A DNA stretch of 54,484 nucleotides from Clostridia bacterium (lineage in GTDB: Bacteria > Bacillota > Clostridia > Oscillospirales > CAG-272), in NCBI GenBank assembly GCA_017461945.1, contig JAFTSB010000050.1, positions 1-54,484 of the forward strand. Direction: 5' to 3'. Position numbers and translations under genes: made by a program. Positions within the stretch are counted from its first letter, which is position 1. Every line of letters begins with the position of its first letter. Positions 34,862 through 43,202 of the stretch are shown piece by piece. The notes under the pieces are model-generated. The model saw nothing but the letters and a program-made list of their open reading frames with translations. It was not told the DNA's origin and did not search any database.

Positions 34862-34952
34862 GATACTAAGGCAAAAACACCGCAAAGATATTGTTCCCCA
34901 TTTTGCCCCCACATTGTCGCAAAAAACGATACCGTATTGCTTTTTATGCAAA

Positions 34953-35669
34953 TCAGTGTTCGTTTTTATCTGCAAGCAGGATCTGTGCATTGGTGCCATA
35001 AAAAACATCGTCGGCGCCCGCCATCATTTTACAAAAGTCCTCAAAGCGTCCCCATTCGTTGCGAATGTCAAATTCATAGGCGTGCCCCCATATGTAAAAA
35101 ATCTGAGGGCGATCCGCCTTCATGGCCAAAAACCGCTCGCCAAGGCGGAACATTTCGTCCATCTCCACGTGATGATACACGGTCGGTTGGAATTCAAACA
35201 GATCGGTCTGCGGCTCAAAATGATGGGAGCTATCGGTGGTACGGCAATATTTCACACCCGTGCTTTGGCGAATGATATCGGCCACGCGCTTGCTGTGATT
35301 GATGCCACCGCCGGGATAGGCAAAGCCCACCACCTCATAGCCTGCCAGCTCGGAAAGGGCCAGTCGGTCCTCCTCCACCTGGCGAATGATCTCACGCTCA
35401 TCGGTCATATTGGGCAAAAAGGGATGGGTTAAGGTATGGGCGGCAATCTCGTGCCCCACATACACGTGCCTGACGTCCTCCTTGCTCACCTTGTTGTGAT
35501 GGACCGTTACACCGTCGCGCACCAGCGTTCCCTTGCCCCCGAGAAATCCCGAATTGAGGTTAAAGGTCGCCTTTAGCCCGTATTTGTTGAAAATCTCAAT
35601 CAGATGGGCATCCTGCGTAACGCCGTCGTCATAGCTGAAGGTCAATGCCTTCATTTTTCCGCAAAACAT
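34953..35669 (-). CDS. polysaccharide deacetylase (NodB/CE4-type) family protein
   Basis: A 238-residue single-domain protein. FSYDDG supplies the catalytic and metal-binding Asp pair and HTLTHPF the two metal-binding histidines of CE4 esterases; VGFAYPGGG is the third motif. It lacks a signal peptide, so it acts in the cytoplasm, unlike peptidoglycan deacetylases, and the substrate may be a small sugar derivative. AAAGGAG five bases before ATG 35669 sets the start. Last gene of the nine-gene operon, 10 bp after the APH(3')-like stop. Confidence 0.85.
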   Translation of the reverse strand: MFCGKMKALTFSYDDGVTQDAHLIEIFNKYGLKATFNLNSGFLGGKGTLVRDGVTVHHNKVSKEDVRHVYVGHEIAAHTLTHPFLPNMTDEREIIRQVEEDRLALSELAGYEVVGFAYPGGGINHSKRVADIIRQSTGVKYCRTTDSSHHFEPQTDLFEFQPTVYHHVEMDEMFRLGERFLAMKADRPQIFYIWGHAYEFDIRNEWGRFEDFCKMMAGADDVFYGTNAQILLADKNEH

Positions 35670-35679
35670 ATCTTCTCCT

Positions 35680-36465
35680 TTATCCAAAGCATTCGGCTGC
35701 ACCGATCACATCCAATAGCTCGGGCTGCACGCCATCCCTGCCATAGGCATCTAAAAAGCGATCGGTATAAGCGGCCGTGCCAAGATTGAATTGCAACGTC
35801 CAGATGCCCCAGTACAGATCGATATGGCGGTCGCCAACGCCGCCGCTCCCCAGATCAATAAAAGCGCTGAAGCGCCAATCCTGAAGCATAATATTGGGCA
35901 AACAGTAGTCGCCGTGCAGCAGCACATCCTGGCGCAAGGCGCCGCGCGCCTCATCCACTATCCGCCACGCCTCCCGTGCGCTCAAATGGCGCAGCCGCTC
36001 GGGCAGATAGGAAACATCAAAGACCCCTGCCGCGAACCGCCGGTCTACGGTTGCAAAATAGTCGGCCGTGCGGTGAGGCACAGGGCAACCTCCGGCATCG
36101 GTCTCGTGAAGCTTACGCAGCAGTTCTGCCAGCAAATCGCACAAACGGGTGGGGTTTTTCAGGTATTCCGCATGGGTGCAATCCTCGCCCCCGGCACGGG
36201 CGGTAAGCAACCAATCCTCCTCTGCTGAAAGGTATTCCAGCACGGCGGGGGAAAGCCCCTTTTGATGAAAATAACGCCCCAACTCCGCCTCCTGCTGCAA
36301 GGTACCTTTAGATGCTTTTTTCAGATAGTATCCGCCATCCCGCTCCAGATAAAACACGCGCGCTTCGGGTGAGCAGCTGCTGTCATAAACAGCAGTCCCC
36401 TGCAGCAAACCGCGAAGTGGTTGAGGGAAAGACTCCGGGGAGACGGTCACACGCGTGCGCTTCAA
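35680..36465 (-). CDS. APH(3')-like aminoglycoside/small-molecule phosphotransferase
   Basis: A 261-residue kinase with the aminoglycoside-phosphotransferase fold: ATP-site YYLKK (Lys49/50), catalytic loop HGDYCLPN (Asp186, Asn191) and FIDLGSGGVGDRHIDL (Asp204). The last motif is that of the 3'-phosphotransferase subgroup, whose size (about 265) it matches. It may phosphorylate kanamycin-type drugs, or a natural substrate, since many chromosomal homologues do not give resistance. The start is a TTG at 36465 inside TTGA, overlapping the stop of the PHP gene, with AGAGAGG upstream, so translation is coupled. Its place in an operon of hydrolases argues for a metabolic role. Confidence 0.82.
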   Translation of the reverse strand: MKRTRVTVSPESFPQPLRGLLQGTAVYDSSCSPEARVFYLERDGGYYLKKASKGTLQQEAELGRYFHQKGLSPAVLEYLSAEEDWLLTARAGGEDCTHAEYLKNPTRLCDLLAELLRKLHETDAGGCPVPHRTADYFATVDRRFAAGVFDVSYLPERLRHLSAREAWRIVDEARGALRQDVLLHGDYCLPNIMLQDWRFSAFIDLGSGGVGDRHIDLYWGIWTLQFNLGTAAYTDRFLDAYGRDGVQPELLDVIGAAECFG

Positions 36466-37208
36466 GACTGCACCTCTCTGCGTGCCGCAATACCGCAGCC
36501 GCGAGTGAAGGTCACGCGCTGCGGCGCAGAGCCATCCACCTGCTGTACACACAGATCCACCGAGGAAGCGGTCTGCAAAAAGCGAGCCAGGTCGTAGGTG
36601 TCACGCACGTCATCAGGCAGATACATACCGCACTTGGGTCGGTAGGGCGTGTCGTGGTGATAATCGCCGCCACAGGTCAGAATTTTACCGTACCGTGTTG
36701 CGATTTCAGCCATTTCCTCCAAATAAACGTCCTCATACTTCGGGTGGCAGTTCACTTCAATGCCATCCAAAAGCTCCACATCCATCAGGCGCCTTTTGAT
36801 GCGGTAAGGATGCGCTTGGATCAGCACACCACCCGCCTCCTTGACCGCACGATAAAGCTGCTCTTGAGTATAATCATACATTTGGGTATGAGCGCGGACG
36901 AAATCAGGGCCCACACCATAGATCACCAAATGCACAAGCTCATATCTTGTCATTGTGACCTCTACACCAAAGATCAGCCCCATATGCATCTGCTTTGCAA
37001 GGGCGACCGCCTGCCCATATTCGGCCAGATAACGTTCGGAAAAGGCGCGGTGGTCGCCATCGGGCATATATTTAGAAGTGTTCTGATAATGGTTGCAAAG
37101 CACAAGACCATCCATACCGTTTTCCCGGGCGATGCGCAGGGCATCACCGGCATTTACCTTGCAGCAAACGCTGATGCCCGAGGAATGTGCGTGAAGATCG
37201 AATAGCAT
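36462..37208 (-). CDS. PHP-domain phosphoesterase
   Basis: A 248-residue PHP-fold protein. The trinuclear metal site is visible as DLHAHSS, LCNHYQ, EVTM, QAHPYR, EVNCHP and GGDYHHD. Such stand-alone PHP proteins hydrolyse phosphomonoesters or nucleotides (compare histidinol phosphatase and TrpH). It follows the unrecognised gene after 15 bp and overlaps the kinase gene by four bases. Confidence 0.87.
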   Translation of the reverse strand: MLFDLHAHSSGISVCCKVNAGDALRIARENGMDGLVLCNHYQNTSKYMPDGDHRAFSERYLAEYGQAVALAKQMHMGLIFGVEVTMTRYELVHLVIYGVGPDFVRAHTQMYDYTQEQLYRAVKEAGGVLIQAHPYRIKRRLMDVELLDGIEVNCHPKYEDVYLEEMAEIATRYGKILTCGGDYHHDTPYRPKCGMYLPDDVRDTYDLARFLQTASSVDLCVQQVDGSAPQRVTFTRGCGIAARREVQS

Positions 37209-37223
37209 GTTGATTCCTCTTTC

Positions 37224-38180
37224 TTATTGGTAAGTCAAGCGGTAGTAAACATCCTTTTCCCAGACCGTGCCGGCTTTGGGGGCCGTTTTACCACCGATTT
37301 CAAAATAGATCTTATTATCCAGTGCTTTTCCATAACGAATGCAAAGATCGGCTGACAGCTGATCGATGGGGATGCTGCCGGCCACCACAGTAAAGCCGCA
37401 TTCAAGCGCAAGGCCGCTTTCTTTACCATAAACCTTAACCGACCATGCAGGGGTATTTTTACATACTGTATCGCAGTATTTTCCCCCTGCATCGGGGCCA
37501 TAAGGCGTGGTATCAAAGGTGGTAAGCAATGCCCCCTTGCCGTCATAAAACTCCACCGTATCGGTCAAAACGCGCGACGGATCTTTGGGGTCCAGTCGTT
37601 GCGCCGTAAGCATAGGTGCATAGGCAGCGTGCAACGGTTTGGCATCCGATAGCCATTCAATGTGCTGAAAAAGCTGCACCGTATTTTCAAAAACCGTATA
37701 TTTTTGCTTATGGAGCACTAATTTCTCATCAGGGGTGTTGCAACGGGTCATGATCGACTCCTGCAAAAAGGTCAGCTGTGTAAAAGTGGCAAAACGGGGC
37801 TGGTTTAAGGCTGTTTTTTGCCCATCAATAATCAGCTCTGCAAAGGTCATAACCTCGTCCCCGTGAAAGCCCCCAACAAAGTCACCGGCCCCCTGCTCGC
37901 GAAAGGCAAAACCGATCTCGCCCCCCTGCAAAGCACGAAAGATGGGGGTGAAGGTCTCGCCCTCCAGGCGCCCCACATAAGCCTCGCGGATGCGATAGAA
38001 GGCGCGGTTAGCCGGATCATTGGGGCCATCGGAAAAGCCCAATGCGGGGTTGATGGGATTTTCTTCATAACGAAAACGATACTGCACGTGATACCCCTCT
38101 CGCCCGGCAGGCAGATAGAGGTAAAAATCGGCATAAGCGCACCCTGGTTGGGGTGGCAAAATATGCAAATACGATGGCAT
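37224..38180 (-). CDS. unrecognised protein of the hydrolase operon
   Basis: A 318-residue protein that I cannot assign. It is rich in predicted strands and aromatic residues (YADFYLYLPAG, YHVQYRFRYEENP, YYRLTYQ at the end), has no signal peptide, membrane helix or obvious catalytic motif, and looks like one or two beta-sandwich domains. AAAGGGGA before the ATG supports the start. It sits 17 bp after the FEN-like gene and 15 bp before the PHP gene, clearly within one transcript. A carbohydrate- or substrate-binding role is possible but unsupported. Confidence 0.72.
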   Translation of the reverse strand: MPSYLHILPPQPGCAYADFYLYLPAGREGYHVQYRFRYEENPINPALGFSDGPNDPANRAFYRIREAYVGRLEGETFTPIFRALQGGEIGFAFREQGAGDFVGGFHGDEVMTFAELIIDGQKTALNQPRFATFTQLTFLQESIMTRCNTPDEKLVLHKQKYTVFENTVQLFQHIEWLSDAKPLHAAYAPMLTAQRLDPKDPSRVLTDTVEFYDGKGALLTTFDTTPYGPDAGGKYCDTVCKNTPAWSVKVYGKESGLALECGFTVVAGSIPIDQLSADLCIRYGKALDNKIYFEIGGKTAPKAGTVWEKDVYYRLTYQ

Positions 38181-38197
38181 AGAATTCCCCTTTCACG

Positions 38198-39037
38198 TCA
38201 AAGCGCGCCAATAGCACGCAGGATCTGCCCAGTGGTAAGCGCAGTCTCGGTATAAGTCAGTGTTTCCATGGAAAAGGGCAACGGCCGTTCCCCCTCCAGC
38301 AGGATCAATCGGCGATTTTTCAGCAATCGCCCGGTGTTTTTTTGCACGGCGGCACGCACCGATGCTCGCTTGATTTGCTCGGCGTGATCCACCACTTCCT
38401 GTAGCGTATCAAACTGCCCCAAGAGCTGTGCAGCTGTTTTGGGGCCCACCCCGGGCACGCCGCGGATATTGTCGGCCGTGTCGCCCACCAGCGCCTTGAA
38501 ATCGGCATACTGTGTGGGAAAAATGCCGAATTTTTCAAAAATGGATGCAGGGGTCAGAATCGCGGTATGATCTCCCCGATAGCGCAGAACGGACACCCTG
38601 TCGGTGATCAGCTGAAAGAAATCGCTGTCAAAGGAGGAGATCACCAGCTCATCCGTCGGCATTTGCCGTGCATAGGCGGCGATCCAATCGTCGGCTTCAC
38701 AATCGGTAGTTTCAGCATACGGTATCTGTAGCAGCTCCAGCGCCGCTTGGATATAAGGGAGCTGTGAAAAGGGATTTTCCTCCTCCGACACGTTGCTATA
38801 ATCGGGGCGATTGGCCTTATAATCCGCATCCAGATCCCGGCGTGCATTTTGACATTCTCCGTCAAAAAACACCGCTACGTGTGTGGGATTTGTGGTCTGC
38901 AAGATCTTCAAAAGCGCCCCTACAAACCCCAGCACGCCTTGTACGGGCATGCCGTTTTTGCCCACAATACGAGAAGGCATACCAAAAAACATCTGAAACA
39001 GCAAATTGCTGCCATCCACGATCAAAAGCTTGCTCAT
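38198..39037 (-). CDS. FEN-type 5'-3' exonuclease (Pol I N-terminal-domain-like)
   Basis: A 279-residue stand-alone flap-endonuclease-family nuclease. The metal-site acidic residues appear in LLIVDGSNLLF, VFFDGE and the cluster CEADDWIAAYA...SFDSDFFQLI, followed by the H3TH motif GDTADNIRGVPGVGPKTAAQLL that grips DNA. Similar to the 5'-nuclease domain of DNA polymerase I or ExoIX. One base separates its ATG from the stop of the CocE-type gene. Its presence among small-molecule hydrolases is unexpected. Confidence 0.9.
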   Translation of the reverse strand: MSKLLIVDGSNLLFQMFFGMPSRIVGKNGMPVQGVLGFVGALLKILQTTNPTHVAVFFDGECQNARRDLDADYKANRPDYSNVSEEENPFSQLPYIQAALELLQIPYAETTDCEADDWIAAYARQMPTDELVISSFDSDFFQLITDRVSVLRYRGDHTAILTPASIFEKFGIFPTQYADFKALVGDTADNIRGVPGVGPKTAAQLLGQFDTLQEVVDHAEQIKRASVRAAVQKNTGRLLKNRRLILLEGERPLPFSMETLTYTETALTTGQILRAIGAL

Positions 39038-39038
39038 A

Positions 39039-40607
39039 TTACGACTCCACGGGCAATAGCAACATGCAATCCCCCAGTATCACCGTATTGTGAGCGATGC
39101 GCGCGGTGGTCTGCGTGCTATAAAGTCCCTTTTGATTGGTGTGTCGCACGTAATGCTCGGCATCGGCCGAGGCAATATCCACGCGCAAGCGCTCGCCACG
39201 GCGGATCTGAAACGCATGCTCATCAAAGGCAAACTGCAATGTTACCGTATCTCCCGGTGTATAATCGCCCCGTTGATAGCAAAGAGATGTTATATCGTCG
39301 CGCAGGCCAAAGTCGCCCTGCTCCTTTTCGATACTGATACGCACGTAAAAGCAGGTATCCTCGCAGTCGGAGCGCACGCAAAGCCGCGCGCTCATTTTGC
39401 CCTTCACCAACACATCCTCTTCAAAGGGAGCGGTATAAACCGATAGGATATCGTGGCGGGAGTTGGGCGGATCCTGATAGGAGCTGCCGCCGAAATTGCA
39501 GGAAAGTCCGCCCTTGAAGCGCGGAGGATCGAAGGGATTATAGGTGTAGGCTCGTTCTCCCTCTCCAAGAGAGACCGAAAACATCTTGGAGGTGGGGGCA
39601 AAATCATCCGTAGCCCAACGGTTTTCAAACAAGCGGTAATAGGTGACCTTCCCTTTGGCAAAGGGCGAAGCGCATCGGCCGAGAATGTGATCGAACCAAT
39701 CCAACTCATATTCCGCCCCAAACTGCTCTTTGCGCTTGCCGTTTTCAAAGGCAATAGAAGTGGCAGGATCAAAGGTATCTCCGTGATCGTAAGGCGAGAC
39801 CACAAGAGCGCTGCGTCCTCGGCTTTCGGGGCTCATACGGTTCCACATATCAAAGATACCGCCCGTGTACAGATCATAAAATCCCGTTGTGAACAAAGCC
39901 GGGAACGAAAGCTGCTCGGTGGCTGCTCTTGCATCCGCGCCGCCGTTATGGCTCTGCCAAAAGGGATCTGTGGGGCGCGGTGAGCGCAGCATTTCGTCAA
40001 AATCTGCCACTTTTTCGTCAAACACAGTTTGCGTGAAATCGCACAGGGGCAGCATTTCAAAGCTCCCTTTGGTATAATGCTTATTCCGCTTGGTTTTCTT
40101 TTTGTACATACCCACGTACCAGTTGCCGTGCAATCCCTTTTTGAAAAAGCCGTTGCGATAGCAAATGTTGTATCGCTCGCTATCCTGAATGCCGAAGATG
40201 GCACCCTTGATGTCCTCTTCAAAGGGGGCGGCACAATAATGCACCGACGTGAGATAGCTGCCACCCTTTAAAAGCAGCGTTCCGTTGTAAAAGGGCTGCT
40301 GACGGACCCAACGGTACAGAGCCTGCGTATCGTCACGCTCGTTGATATAGGGGATGCAATCCCCCGAGCTCTTTCCACGACCGCGACAATGCTGCAGCAC
40401 CACCGCATAGCCACGGGAAAGCCAAGGAGCGTGTGAAGCACGATATTGCTGACAGATCTCCTGCTCCTCCATCTGCTCGGTGGCATCCACGTAAGGGGTA
40501 CGGACGATCACCGTAGGAAAGCTCCCTTTCTCATCGGGCAGCAGTACAGCGGTGAATAGCTGCGCCCCCTTGCAGGGCATATAGACATGATAGATCTTGG
40601 GGGTCAT
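39039..40607 (-). CDS. CocE/NonD-family alpha/beta hydrolase (X-Pro dipeptidyl-peptidase-like)
   Basis: A 522-residue cytoplasmic hydrolase. The N-terminal alpha/beta-hydrolase domain has RTPY, the oxyanion-hole segment LQHCRGRGKSSG, nucleophile Ser117 in KGGSYLT, the Asp region GFYDLYTGG and the His in VSPYDHGDT. The C-terminal jelly roll starts near FSVSLGEGERAYTYNP. Members cleave esters (cocaine, glutaryl-7-ACA) or X-Pro peptides. Its ATG overlaps the stop of the upstream nitrilase-GDPD fusion (ATGA), so translation is coupled. Confidence 0.88.
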   Translation of the reverse strand: MTPKIYHVYMPCKGAQLFTAVLLPDEKGSFPTVIVRTPYVDATEQMEEQEICQQYRASHAPWLSRGYAVVLQHCRGRGKSSGDCIPYINERDDTQALYRWVRQQPFYNGTLLLKGGSYLTSVHYCAAPFEEDIKGAIFGIQDSERYNICYRNGFFKKGLHGNWYVGMYKKKTKRNKHYTKGSFEMLPLCDFTQTVFDEKVADFDEMLRSPRPTDPFWQSHNGGADARAATEQLSFPALFTTGFYDLYTGGIFDMWNRMSPESRGRSALVVSPYDHGDTFDPATSIAFENGKRKEQFGAEYELDWFDHILGRCASPFAKGKVTYYRLFENRWATDDFAPTSKMFSVSLGEGERAYTYNPFDPPRFKGGLSCNFGGSSYQDPPNSRHDILSVYTAPFEEDVLVKGKMSARLCVRSDCEDTCFYVRISIEKEQGDFGLRDDITSLCYQRGDYTPGDTVTLQFAFDEHAFQIRRGERLRVDIASADAEHYVRHTNQKGLYSTQTTARIAHNTVILGDCMLLLPVES

Positions 40608-42256
40608 GGGATCACCTCGTATCCGTTCTTTTTGGTAGGAATGGCGCAGCTGCTATCCAGCAGATCGGAGAGCGCCACGTTCAGCTTTTGGTATTCGTTG
40701 GTCAGAATCGTATCCATACCCATAATCAGAAATTCCCGTGCTTCTTGGATATCGTCCGACCAAAAAACGTTGCAACGGATGCCGTTTTTGTGCGCAAGTT
40801 CAATTTTCTCGCGGCTGAAATGGCCCTTGACAAACTGTACCTTTTCACACCCCAAAGCAATGGCACGTTCTACCACAAGGTCGCGGGCATCGCCGCCACC
40901 AACGCAGCGCTTCAGATGAGGCGCAAGACGGCCCAGCTGAGCCAGTACCGTGTCATTTCCGCTCATAAAGTACACATACTGCTCACAATCGTAAGCGTCG
41001 ATCAAGGCAATGATCCGTTTCAGATATTCCTCGTTTAACGGGTCAGTATTATTGCGGCTTTTGATGTGGATATTCATCACCGTATGGCAAGAAAAGCGTT
41101 GCAAGATCTCCTCAAGAGTCAGTATTCGCAACCCTTGATAGGCCCCTTCAAAGCCTTTGCCGAAATCCAGCGCCTTCAGCTCTGCCAGCGTATGATCCCA
41201 CACGCGCCCCTCGCCGTTAGAAACGCGATCCAACTTGCTATCGTGAATGGAAACGATGGCACCGTCCTTGGTTTCCCATAGATCGAACTCGATCTCGGGA
41301 GCCCCCAGCGCCACGGCGGCACCAAAAGCGGGAAGGCTGTTTTCGGGTGCAACGGTATTCATGCCCCGATGGGCGCAAAGACGAGGATAGGACATCAAAT
41401 GATCCGGCAGACAAATGGCGCTGCCGGCCGGGCGGTATTTCCAAGGGCGGCGCCCTGCCTCAATGTATTCAAAATGTGCGGCATCCGGGTTGCCGTAACC
41501 GGCAGGCTTATAGTACTTCTGGTGCGGATCGATCTCACAGGTTTCCATCCCCACGCGGTTCCCCAAATTCAATAGCGTGCGCCCATCGGGTGCCACCACC
41601 ATAGTGCCGCCGCCCACATCCGATTGCTCGTCCATACTGACCGAGGAGCGCACCACATAGGCGTTGGTGTTATAGGCCATAAAACGGCTCATCAGTTCAA
41701 TGGCATCCAGTCTGTCCGAGCGCTGATGAGAGCAACCGATGATCACATCGGGGTGACGACGTGCGATATTGGCAAAATTTTCATAAAAATAGAAGTCATA
41801 GCAGGTCAAAAAGCAATAGCGAACCCCCTCGATCTCCACCACCTCGGGTACGGAAAATTCGTAGGAATAGGCCGCATCCATTTGGCGGCGAAACACCTCG
41901 CCATTGGTGGGATGCTGCTTGAAATAATGCCCCACGATATGGCCCTGCCGATCAAAGGCATAGGTGGTATTGCGCAGGCCAACACCTGTGTCATACAACG
42001 CGTTTAAAAACAGCACGCTATGGCACCGTTTGGCGGTTTCGGCCCCCTTGGCCAAAATGGCATCGGTATAGCGACGATGGCTTTCTAAAAACTGATCGTA
42101 TCTCTTGGCCAGTGCAGGCACATCAGTGGCCTCCGGCAGCACGATCAGGTCCATACTGTCGTCACAGCGATCCATTGCCTCCAACTGCCATTGAAACAGC
42201 TGCTCTGACATTTCCCAATCCGCAGAATAGTGGGGCTGAATGACACAAATCTTCAT
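40604..42256 (-). CDS. nitrilase-GDPD fusion protein 1
   Basis: A 550-residue two-domain enzyme. Residues 1-270 form a carbon-nitrogen hydrolase (nitrilase) domain with the full triad: Glu42 in VLPE, Lys113 in YFK and Cys152 in LTCYDFYF. Residues 290-545 are a GDPD barrel: CAHRGMNTVAPENS (His296, Arg297), EIEFD (Glu323, Asp325) and SIHDSKLDR (His338, Asp339). So one protein could split an amide and a glycerophosphodiester-type bond. AAAGGAG lies eight bases before ATG 42256. It overlaps the CocE-type gene and lies 85 bp after the metallophosphoesterase. Paralogue of 43203-44834. Confidence 0.9.
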   Translation of the reverse strand: MKICVIQPHYSADWEMSEQLFQWQLEAMDRCDDSMDLIVLPEATDVPALAKRYDQFLESHRRYTDAILAKGAETAKRCHSVLFLNALYDTGVGLRNTTYAFDRQGHIVGHYFKQHPTNGEVFRRQMDAAYSYEFSVPEVVEIEGVRYCFLTCYDFYFYENFANIARRHPDVIIGCSHQRSDRLDAIELMSRFMAYNTNAYVVRSSVSMDEQSDVGGGTMVVAPDGRTLLNLGNRVGMETCEIDPHQKYYKPAGYGNPDAAHFEYIEAGRRPWKYRPAGSAICLPDHLMSYPRLCAHRGMNTVAPENSLPAFGAAVALGAPEIEFDLWETKDGAIVSIHDSKLDRVSNGEGRVWDHTLAELKALDFGKGFEGAYQGLRILTLEEILQRFSCHTVMNIHIKSRNNTDPLNEEYLKRIIALIDAYDCEQYVYFMSGNDTVLAQLGRLAPHLKRCVGGGDARDLVVERAIALGCEKVQFVKGHFSREKIELAHKNGIRCNVFWSDDIQEAREFLIMGMDTILTNEYQKLNVALSDLLDSSCAIPTKKNGYEVIP

Positions 42257-42341
42257 AACGGTGCTCCTTTTTATGTTTGATGCTTTCTTTTCATTGATAG
42301 GCAAACGGCGTTCGACCACACGGACTGGCACACGGCATTAC

Positions 42342-43166
42342 TCACACAAATTCGATGTGGCGAATGTCGGTGCACGAGGTTGTGATTTGCGGAATGCGAT
42401 TGGCAAAAACGCCTTCGTAATTAAAGTGAATATGTCCGGCAATGATGGCCTTGATCTTTGGCTCGCGTTGGATGTACGCCACCGCTTCGCGGGTCACGTC
42501 ATCGGCTCTCTGCTGCTCCAGGCGATCGGCAGGATACCCCTGCATCAAGGCCTCGGGCACACCGACCAAATAGGCGCAGGGTGATTTTTTCATGATCACA
42601 TCGTATAGTGCCCGCTCATAAAGCGGATTGTGTAAAAGCAACACTATGGGCATTTGCTTGCTGACCTCGGCCTTCAAAAAGGCCAGCTGATCTACATCAA
42701 ACAAATAATAGCCGTTATCCAATGCCACAAAGTTGACATCGCCGATCACGCGCGAGGACATACGAATATTGTTTTTGAATGCGGTTTGCACGATAGCAAG
42801 GCTTTGATTGCGATAAGCCGCATCCTCCTTGGCTTCTCCAACATAAAGAGAAAATTCGTGATTTCCGGCGGCCATAAAGCAATCGTTTTTATCGGTGAAT
42901 TCCTTGGCCTTTTCCAGATTGGCGATCGAAACAAAATCCAACAGATCGCCGGTGTGCAAGATCGGAATTCCCTGCTCCCTGGCCAGTTGGCACGCACGCT
43001 CTAACGTTTGCTCAGCACCGGGAAAAATCTTTTTCCGTTTTTCAGCCAGCAAGACCTTGCGTTCGCCGTCACGCAGATCCGCATCAGTCAAATGGGTATC
43101 CGAAATATGCACCACCCGAAAGGGTGATTTGATACCAACCGATACTATCGTTTCAATGATATTCAT
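42342..43166 (-). CDS. metallophosphoesterase
   Basis: A 274-residue calcineurin-like phosphoesterase with all five metal motifs: ISDTHLT, HTGDLLD, GNHEF, LLHNPLY and GHIHFNY. Cytoplasmic. It lies between the two nitrilase-GDPD fusions and could act on the phosphomonoester or diester that they generate. The ATG at 43166 is preferred; a GTG three codons upstream is possible, and the ribosome-binding site (GAGAGA) is weak for both. Full motif set, in contrast to the degenerate phosphatase at 47272-47940. Confidence 0.88.
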   Translation of the reverse strand: MNIIETIVSVGIKSPFRVVHISDTHLTDADLRDGERKVLLAEKRKKIFPGAEQTLERACQLAREQGIPILHTGDLLDFVSIANLEKAKEFTDKNDCFMAAGNHEFSLYVGEAKEDAAYRNQSLAIVQTAFKNNIRMSSRVIGDVNFVALDNGYYLFDVDQLAFLKAEVSKQMPIVLLLHNPLYERALYDVIMKKSPCAYLVGVPEALMQGYPADRLEQQRADDVTREAVAYIQREPKIKAIIAGHIHFNYEGVFANRIPQITTSCTDIRHIEFV

Positions 43167-43202
43167 ATGTGTCACTTTCTCTCTGCACTCGCAGTTGCAT
43201 TT

